A stretch of DNA of 54,808 bases from Bacillus taeanensis (GTDB taxonomy: Bacteria > Bacillota > Bacilli > Bacillales > UBA6769), in the NCBI RefSeq assembly GCF_003318295.1, contig NZ_QOCW01000032.1:1-54808 (forward strand), in the 5' to 3' direction. Positions 48,232-54,808 of the stretch are shown piece after piece (within the stretch, counting starts at the first letter, position 1; each line of letters begins with the position of its first letter). Under the pieces are notes generated by a model. The model saw only the letters and a list, made by a program, of their open reading frames with translations. It ran no database searches and was not told the origin of the DNA. The position numbers were made by a program, and so were the translations under genes.

Positions 48232-48828
48232 ATGATTTTTATGATTGATAATTATGATTCATTTACGTACAATTTAGTTCAATATTTAGGGGAAATGGGC
48301 GAAGAGTTGATCGTAAAGCGAAATGATCAAACATCTATTGAGGAAATTGAGTCATTAAACCCTTCGTTTATTATGGTTTCTCCAGGCCCCTGCAGTCCGA
48401 ATGAAGCGGGAATTAGTATGGATGTAATCCGCTATTTTGCAGGGAAAATTCCGATTTTTGGTGTTTGTCTTGGTCATCAATCCATTGCTCAAGTATTTGG
48501 AGGAGATGTTGTGCGTGCGAACCGCCTTATGCATGGTAAAACATCAGAAATGCATCATGACGGCAAAACAATTTTTAAAGATATTGAGCAGCCAATGATT
48601 GCAACGCGTTATCATTCATTAATTGTGAAGCCAGAAACACTACCAGAATGTTTTGAAGTATCAGCATGGACGGAGGAAAAAGAAATTATGGCCCTTCGTC
48701 ATAAAACTCTTCCAATTGAAGGTGTGCAATTTCATCCAGAATCAATTATGACAGGTGCTGGGAAAAAGATGCTGAAAAACTTTATTGATACGTATAAAAA
48801 TAAGGAGAAATCATGTATCACTACTTAA
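48232..48828 (+). CDS. pabA: aminodeoxychorismate / anthranilate synthase glutaminase component
   Basis: Class I glutamine amidotransferase giving ammonia to PabB; in B. subtilis the same protein also serves anthranilate synthase TrpE (TrpG). 198 aa with nucleophile C79 in GVCLGHQ and the H168/E170 pair in QFHPES. Ribosome site GAGGAGG. Overlaps pabC by 16 bases. Confidence 0.95.
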   Translation: MIFMIDNYDSFTYNLVQYLGEMGEELIVKRNDQTSIEEIESLNPSFIMVSPGPCSPNEAGISMDVIRYFAGKIPIFGVCLGHQSIAQVFGGDVVRANRLMHGKTSEMHHDGKTIFKDIEQPMIATRYHSLIVKPETLPECFEVSAWTEEKEIMALRHKTLPIEGVQFHPESIMTGAGKKMLKNFIDTYKNKEKSCITT

Positions 48829-49673
48829 ACGGCAAAATTGTTAAAGAAGAAAACATGAATATTTCTGCATTTGATCACGGCTATCTATATGGTCTAGGTG
48901 TATTTGAAACATTCCGCGTTTATAACAACCATCCATTTTTGTTTGATGACCATTTTGAACGATTAGAAAACAGCTTAGCAGAGCTTTGTATTTCTTGGAA
49001 TGAAACAAGACAATCCATTCGTAAAAGCTTGTCCGATTTGCTTCAAGCTAATGAATTAACAGACGCCTACATCCGTTTAAATGTTTCAGCGGGTGTAGGT
49101 GCTGTTGGTTTGCAGGTAGAGCCTTACAAAGATCCTACCGTGATTATGTACGTAAAGCCCCTTTCTAGCAAAACTGTATTTCACCCTAAAAAAGGATTAT
49201 TTTTAAATACAAAGCGAAATACACCTGAAGGCATATCTCGTTTAAAGTCCCACCATTATTTAAATAATATCATCGGAAAACGTGAAATTGGAGAAGATCC
49301 TTTAAAAGAAGGTGTTTTTTTAACAGAGAGCGGTTATATTGCAGAAGGAATTGTCTCAAATTTATTTTGGGTAAAAGAAGGCGTTGTTTATACACCCAGT
49401 CTTGAAACAGGCATCTTAAATGGTATTACAAGGCAATTTATATTAAGGCTTTTGCAAGCGAACAACATTCCATATGAAATCGGTTTTTACAAACGTGAGC
49501 AGTTGCTTTCTTGTGACGAAGCATTTATGACAAACTCCATTCAAGAAATTGTGCCATTTGCTCAAATAGGAACAAAGCAGCTCCCGGTAAAAGAAGGTTG
49601 TTTAACCAATAAACTAATTACATTGTACAATCAACACAGGGAAAAGCTATGGACACGTAAACAGCTGACCTAG
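48813..49673 (+). CDS. pabC: 4-amino-4-deoxychorismate lyase
   Basis: Releases pyruvate from aminodeoxychorismate to give p-aminobenzoate. PLP fold-type IV enzyme, 286 aa: early [16 protein letters not shown] motif, [12 protein letters not shown] with the PLP lysine around residue 143, and [10 protein letters not shown] / GITRQFIL near the C terminus. AAGGAG precedes ATG inside pabA. It is related to branched-chain and D-alanine aminotransferases, but the pab cluster position fixes the role. Confidence 0.94.
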   Translation: MYHYLNGKIVKEENMNISAFDHGYLYGLGVFETFRVYNNHPFLFDDHFERLENSLAELCISWNETRQSIRKSLSDLLQANELTDAYIRLNVSAGVGAVGLQVEPYKDPTVIMYVKPLSSKTVFHPKKGLFLNTKRNTPEGISRLKSHHYLNNIIGKREIGEDPLKEGVFLTESGYIAEGIVSNLFWVKEGVVYTPSLETGILNGITRQFILRLLQANNIPYEIGFYKREQLLSCDEAFMTNSIQEIVPFAQIGTKQLPVKEGCLTNKLITLYNQHREKLWTRKQLT

Positions 49674-49688
49674 AAAGGATTCGATATT

Positions 49689-50615
49689 ATGTTCATTCAT
49701 ACACCAAAAAAGTCTTTAGTTGAAAACGATACAGCTCATCACATAAAAAAAATAATGAAGCAAAATGAATTAGTGAAAACTCCGTGCTTTCTTCAATTAG
49801 GGAACAATGTCTATGACTTAAATGAAAAAACATTAATTATGGGTATTCTTAATATTACGCCTGACTCGTTTTCAGACGGTGGAAGGTTTAATGAGGTAGA
49901 ACAAGCAGTTCAACGGGCTAAGGAGCTTATTGAAAATGGTGCCCATATTATTGATATCGGTGGTGAATCCACACGTCCGGGTGCAGAAAAAGTAGGAACT
50001 GATGAAGAATTAGCTCGAGTTATTCCGATTATTAAAGCGATTCGTAAAGAGTTAGATATTCCAATCTCCATTGATACGTATAAAGCAGAAGTAGCTCGTC
50101 AAGCAGTTGAAGCAGGAGCGAACATCATTAATGATATTTGGGGGGCAAAAGCTGATAAGGAAATGGCAGCGGTAGCCGCAGATTATCATGTTCCTATCAT
50201 CTTAATGCATAACCGGAAAAATAGAGAGTATGAACATTTAATGATAGATATGGTTGCGGATTTGCAAGAAAGCATCTCCATTGCCCATGAGGCTGGTGTT
50301 TCTGATCATCATATTATTTTAGATCCTGGAATTGGCTTTGCGAAAACATCTGAAGATAATTTAACAGTCATGCACCATCTAAATGTCATCACAAGCCTCG
50401 GTTATCCGGTTCTTTTAGGGACGTCAAGAAAAACATTTATTGGAAAAACGCTTGATCTTCCAGTTGATGAGCGCGTAGAAGGAACAGGAGCAACGGTTTG
50501 TCTTGGCATTCAAAAAGGATGTCAGATTGTTCGGGTGCATGATGTAAAAGAAATAAGCCGCATGGCAAAAATGATGGATGCAATGCTTGGAAAAGGTGAG
50601 GCAATCAATGGATAA
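49689..50615 (+). CDS. sul: dihydropteroate synthase
   Basis: Joins p-aminobenzoate and hydroxymethyl-dihydropterin pyrophosphate; target of sulfonamides. TIM barrel with MGILNITPDSFSDGG, GGESTRPGA and ILDPGIGFAKT motifs. 308 aa, about 20 more than B. subtilis Sul; the extra residues are an N-terminal Lys/His-rich extension before about residue 45. AAAGGA upstream supports the ATG at 49689, but a later start at 49755 (MKQNEL) would give a more usual length. folB begins within its end. Confidence 0.94.
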   Translation: MFIHTPKKSLVENDTAHHIKKIMKQNELVKTPCFLQLGNNVYDLNEKTLIMGILNITPDSFSDGGRFNEVEQAVQRAKELIENGAHIIDIGGESTRPGAEKVGTDEELARVIPIIKAIRKELDIPISIDTYKAEVARQAVEAGANIINDIWGAKADKEMAAVAADYHVPIILMHNRKNREYEHLMIDMVADLQESISIAHEAGVSDHHIILDPGIGFAKTSEDNLTVMHHLNVITSLGYPVLLGTSRKTFIGKTLDLPVDERVEGTGATVCLGIQKGCQIVRVHDVKEISRMAKMMDAMLGKGEAING

Positions 50616-50970
50616 AATCCACTTAAATGAAATGGCCTTTTATGGCTATCACGGTGTTTTGCCAGAAGAGAATAAACTCGGTCAGCGTTTTTTTGTCGAC
50701 CTTATTCTAGGATTAAATTTAAAAAATGCTGGTCTTACTGATGACTTAAAGAAAACAGTTAATTATGCTGAAGCCTATGAGACTGTTAGAAGCATTGTAG
50801 AAGGAAAGCGGCGTCAACTTGTTGAAGCGGTTGCCGAGGGAATTGCTAAGGAAATATTCGATGCGTTTCCTATCGTCGAAGAAGTAAAGGTGAAAGTAGT
50901 AAAGCCTGACCCGCCAATTCGGGGGCACTATCGTTCTGTTGCTGTTGAAATTACGAGGAAGCGTTCATGA
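50608..50970 (+). CDS. folB: dihydroneopterin aldolase
   Basis: Converts dihydroneopterin to 6-hydroxymethyl-dihydropterin and glycolaldehyde. T-fold enzyme of 120 aa with the N-terminal AFYGYHGVLPEE motif (Glu in the pterin pocket) and K in VKVVKPDPPIRGHYRSVAVE (about residue 100). ATG 50608 has AAAGGTGAGG six bases upstream and overlaps the sul stop; the frame is open further upstream but unsupported. Confidence 0.94.
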   Translation: MDKIHLNEMAFYGYHGVLPEENKLGQRFFVDLILGLNLKNAGLTDDLKKTVNYAEAYETVRSIVEGKRRQLVEAVAEGIAKEIFDAFPIVEEVKVKVVKPDPPIRGHYRSVAVEITRKRS

Positions 50971-51494
50971 GTCATACAGTATATATCGGAATAGGTTCAA
51001 ATATTGGGGATCGAGAAAAATATTTACAACAGGCACTCGTGCAATTGAACAAGCATGAAGAGGTTAGTGTAACAAATATTTCCTCTATTTACGAAACAGA
51101 TCCAGTTGGGTATACCAATCAAGCCGCTTTTTTAAACATGGCAGCTGAATTGAAGACAGAATTACCACCGTTAGAACTCTTAAATGTGCTTCAAAAAATA
51201 GAACATCATCTTAACCGTAAGCGAGAGATTCATTGGGGACCTCGAACAATTGATCTTGACATTTTACTGTATAATGATGAGAATATAGAATCAGAGAAGT
51301 TAAAAATTCCGCACCCTCATATGTATGAGCGTGCGTTTGTATTAATACCGCTGTATGAAGTCAATTCCAATTTGATCTTAAAAACGGTCAATCAGCCGAT
51401 AGGGGAAATCATTACGGAATTACCAGATAAAGAAGGTGTACGCCTATGGAAGAAGAACAATGGGGTAGGAGAATTCGGGCTTTTAGAAAGCTAA
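50967..51494 (+). CDS. folK: HPPK, 2-amino-4-hydroxy-6-hydroxymethyldihydropteridine diphosphokinase
   Basis: Transfers pyrophosphate from ATP to hydroxymethyl-dihydropterin, feeding dihydropteroate synthase. 175 aa: IGIGSNIGDREKYL start, ETDPVGYTNQAAFLNMA and the catalytic HWGPRTIDLDILLY metal motif. Overlaps folB by four bases and yazB by 49. Confidence 0.95.
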   Translation: MSHTVYIGIGSNIGDREKYLQQALVQLNKHEEVSVTNISSIYETDPVGYTNQAAFLNMAAELKTELPPLELLNVLQKIEHHLNRKREIHWGPRTIDLDILLYNDENIESEKLKIPHPHMYERAFVLIPLYEVNSNLILKTVNQPIGEIITELPDKEGVRLWKKNNGVGEFGLLES

Positions 51495-51658
51495 AAGGAT
51501 ATACTCAGGAAAGTTTAGCAAGAAAATTAGGAGTTTCTGTTTCAGTTATTGGAGAAGTTGAAAGAGGTAATCGAAAACCTTCCGATGAATTACTGCATTT
51601 AATTGCGTTAACGCTAAATATATCAGTAAATGAACTTCTTCCAGAAAGAATAAATTAA
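51446..51658 (+). CDS. XRE-family helix-turn-helix regulator YazB
   Basis: Small one-domain DNA-binding protein, 70 aa. The helix-turn-helix covers about residues 8-60 ([20 protein letters not shown] ... [12 protein letters not shown]). Targets unknown; the gene has kept its place between folK and dusB across Bacillus as I recall. It starts 49 bases inside folK in another frame. Confidence 0.9.
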   Translation: MEEEQWGRRIRAFRKLKGYTQESLARKLGVSVSVIGEVERGNRKPSDELLHLIALTLNISVNELLPERIN

Positions 51659-51678
51659 TAATAAAGGAGAGTCATTCT

Positions 51679-52683
51679 GTGTTAAAAATCGGTCGCATTG
51701 AGATGAAAAACCCAGTAGTACTAGCACCGATGGCTGGTGTATGTAATCCTGCATTTCGTCTTATTGCAAAAGAATTTGGTGCTGGTTTAGTTTGTGCGGA
51801 AATGGTTAGTGATAAAGCGATTCTGCATGAAAATGAAAAAACATTAAAAATGCTTTATGTTGATGAGCGTGAGAAGCCGCTAAGTTTACAAGTTTTCGGG
51901 GGCGAGAAGGAGACGCTTGTTGGTGCTGCACGTTATGTGGAAGAAGCAACAAACGCAGATATTATTGACATTAATATGGGATGTCCCGTCCCTAAAATTA
52001 CAAAATGTGATGCAGGTGCCAAATGGTTGTTAGACCCTGATAAAATTTATGAAATGGTCAAAGCAGTTGTTGATGCAGTGGATATGCCGGTAACAGTTAA
52101 AATGAGAACTGGCTGGGATGCCAATCATATTTATGCTGTTCAAAATGCTCAAGCAGTTGAAGCAGCTGGTGGCCAAGCAGTTGCTTTACATGGTCGTACG
52201 CGAGCGCAGATGTATGAAGGAAAAGCAGATTGGGATATTATTCGTCAAGTAAAAGAAGCTGTAAACATTCCGGTCATTGGTAATGGTGATGTCGTCACAC
52301 CGCAGGATGCAAAACGTATGCTGGATACAACAGGAGTAGACGGTGTCATGATCGGACGCGGGGCGCTAGGTAATCCTTGGATGCTTTATCAAACAGTAAA
52401 GTATTTAGAAACAGGAGAAATGAAGCCAAATCCTTCGGCAAGAGAAAAGATTGATGTCTGTATGCTTCATTTAGACCGTCTTATTAATCTTAAAGGGGAG
52501 CACTTGGCTGTAATGGAAATGCGTAAGCATGCAGCATGGTATTTAAAAGGGTTACGCGGTAACGGGAAAGTCCGCGATAAGATTAATCAATTAGAAACGA
52601 AAGAGCAAATCTCTTCCGTACTTTATGAATTTGTCGAGCAAATTGAAGCGGTTCAAGTAGAAGCAGATACACAAGTAGGGTAA
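51679..52683 (+). CDS. dusB: tRNA-dihydrouridine synthase DusB
   Basis: FMN-dependent reduction of uridines to dihydrouridine in tRNA D-loops. TIM barrel, 334 aa: [15 protein letters not shown] loop, catalytic C102 in [28 protein letters not shown] and [15 protein letters not shown] motifs. GTG start with AAAGGAGAG upstream. Terminator follows. Confidence 0.95.
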   Translation: MLKIGRIEMKNPVVLAPMAGVCNPAFRLIAKEFGAGLVCAEMVSDKAILHENEKTLKMLYVDEREKPLSLQVFGGEKETLVGAARYVEEATNADIIDINMGCPVPKITKCDAGAKWLLDPDKIYEMVKAVVDAVDMPVTVKMRTGWDANHIYAVQNAQAVEAAGGQAVALHGRTRAQMYEGKADWDIIRQVKEAVNIPVIGNGDVVTPQDAKRMLDTTGVDGVMIGRGALGNPWMLYQTVKYLETGEMKPNPSAREKIDVCMLHLDRLINLKGEHLAVMEMRKHAAWYLKGLRGNGKVRDKINQLETKEQISSVLYEFVEQIEAVQVEADTQVG

Positions 52684-52758
52684 GAGAAGCGTTCATTGTT
52701 TCCCGTAAGTTGACATCTAATAGACCGTCACCTATAATACGTGAAGATTATTTAATAT

Positions 52759-52786
52759 ACTGCCAGCTTTACCTGGCAGTTTTTCT
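52759..52786 (+). terminator. dusB terminator
   Basis: ACTGCCAG (52759-52766) pairs exactly with CTGGCAGT (52773-52780), followed by TTTTTCT. Confidence 0.93.
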
Positions 52787-52828
52787 AATGTGGTTTTCAC
52801 AATGTTTTATGCTTCATTTCTATGATAA

Positions 52829-54379
<1,551 letters not shown>

Positions 54380-54395
54380 AATATCAATCTTTACT

Positions 54396-54434
54396 GAAAA
54401 CTGCCTGCTTGAGCAGGTAGTTTTCTTGTTTTTT
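54396..54434 (+). terminator. lysS terminator
   Basis: GAAAACTGCCTGC (54396-54408) pairs with GCAGGTAGTTTTC (54413-54425, one G-U) and runs into TTGTTTTTT. Confidence 0.92.
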
Positions 54435-54463
54435 AGCTTTTTTAAAAAATATATAAAAAGTGC

Positions 54464-54492
54464 TTGTATTTTTATTTGAATGGTGATATATT
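54464..54492 (+). promoter_or_regulatory. rRNA operon promoter P1
   Basis: TTGTAT (54464-54469), 17 bases, TATATT (54487-54492), preceded by an A/T-rich UP-like stretch. Confidence 0.7.
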
Positions 54493-54561
54493 AATAAACG
54501 TCGCTGAAAGACAGCAAACATGTTAACAACATAAATGACAAAAAATGTTCAATAAAAGTTG

Positions 54562-54590
54562 TTGACACAAACGAGTGGATATGATAAATT
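54562..54590 (+). promoter_or_regulatory. rRNA operon promoter P2
   Basis: TTGACA (54562-54567), 17 bases, TAAATT (54585-54590), about 98 bases after P1. Tandem promoters are usual for Bacillus rRNA operons. Confidence 0.85.
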
Positions 54591-54623
54591 AAGAAAGTCG
54601 TCATCGAACGACACTTAAACAAA

Positions 54624-54640
54624 ATGTTCTTTGAAAACTG
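54624..54640 (+). promoter_or_regulatory. rRNA leader boxA-type antitermination region
   Basis: TGTTCTTTGAAAACTGA is the conserved Bacillus rRNA leader element, which includes the boxA region bound by Nus factors. A short TACGAAAGAA/TTCTTTCG pairing follows at about 54671-54692. Confidence 0.7.
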
Positions 54641-54715
54641 AACAAAACGCCAAGCGAATTTATGCAATACTACGAAAGAACAATTCTTTCGACAACAACT
54701 ATTGAGCAATTCAAA

Positions 54716-54808
54716 CTTAATTTGAGAGTTTGATCCTGGCTCAGGACGAACGCTGGCGGCGTGCCTAATACATGCAAGTCGAGCGCGTGAAACTAACTGA
54801 TCCCTTCG
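54716..54808 (+). rRNA. rrs: 16S ribosomal RNA, 5' end (partial)
   Basis: Contains AGAGTTTGATCCTGGCTCAG from 54725, the universal 27F primer site, followed by the conserved ACGAACGCTGGCGGCGTGCC and TGCAAGTCGAGCG. The gene runs off the window in variable region V1. The exact 5' end is estimated from E. coli numbering. Confidence 0.97.

Overview
The window is a low-GC stretch of a Bacillaceae (endospore-forming Firmicutes) chromosome. It runs from the 5S gene that ends one rRNA operon to the first bases of the 16S gene of the next. Gene order follows the Bacillus subtilis csfB-to-lysS segment almost gene for gene, and nearly every gene lies on the + strand; abrB is the only clear minus-strand gene. 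The genus cannot be settled from what is visible.

Layout. (1) 1-5.4 kb: 5S tail, csfB/gin, a YaaO-type PLP decarboxylase, tmk, darA, holB, ricT, yabA. (2) 5.5-7.4 kb: tRNA/rRNA modification genes trmN6-like, yazA and rsmI, facing abrB. (3) 7.7-8.3 kb: a regulatory spacer with several Spo0A-type boxes and a candidate terminated leader RNA before metS. (4) 8.3-15.2 kb: metS, tatD, yabE, rnmV, ksgA, yabG. (5) 15.2-23.2 kb: veg, sspF, ispE, purR, ridA, spoVG, glmU, prs, ctc, pth, fin. (6) 23.3-33.7 kb: mfd, spoVT, yabM, yabN, an HU gene, rqcP, yabP, yabQ, divIC, yabR, with two interspersed palindromic repeats. (7) 33.8-45.5 kb: tRNA-Met and tRNA-Glu, spoIIE, yabS, yabT, tilS, hprT, ftsH, coaX, hslO, yacD. 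(8) 45.6-54.4 kb: cysK, the folate cluster pabB-pabA-pabC-sul-folB-folK-yazB, dusB, lysS. (9) 54.4-54.8 kb: tandem rRNA promoters, antitermination leader and 16S start.

The genes serve growth (translation, DNA replication and repair, cell division, folate, nucleotide and isoprenoid supply) and sporulation (csfB, fin, spoVT, spoIIE, yabG, sspF, yabP, yabQ, spoVG, abrB). Differences from the B. subtilis order are loss of xpaC, yaaN and yaaR, an HU gene between yabN and rqcP, and a repeat family in two spacers. I found no phage, IS element, CRISPR or defence island. I do not see a clearly new multi-gene system; the most interesting signals are regulatory (the abrB-metS spacer, the HU insertion, the repeats, the NAG triplets before pabA). 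Start codons were chosen from ribosome-binding-site spacing and remembered B. subtilis protein lengths, so they are reasoned choices rather than proven ones. Functional statements rest on family recognition from memory; no database search was run.
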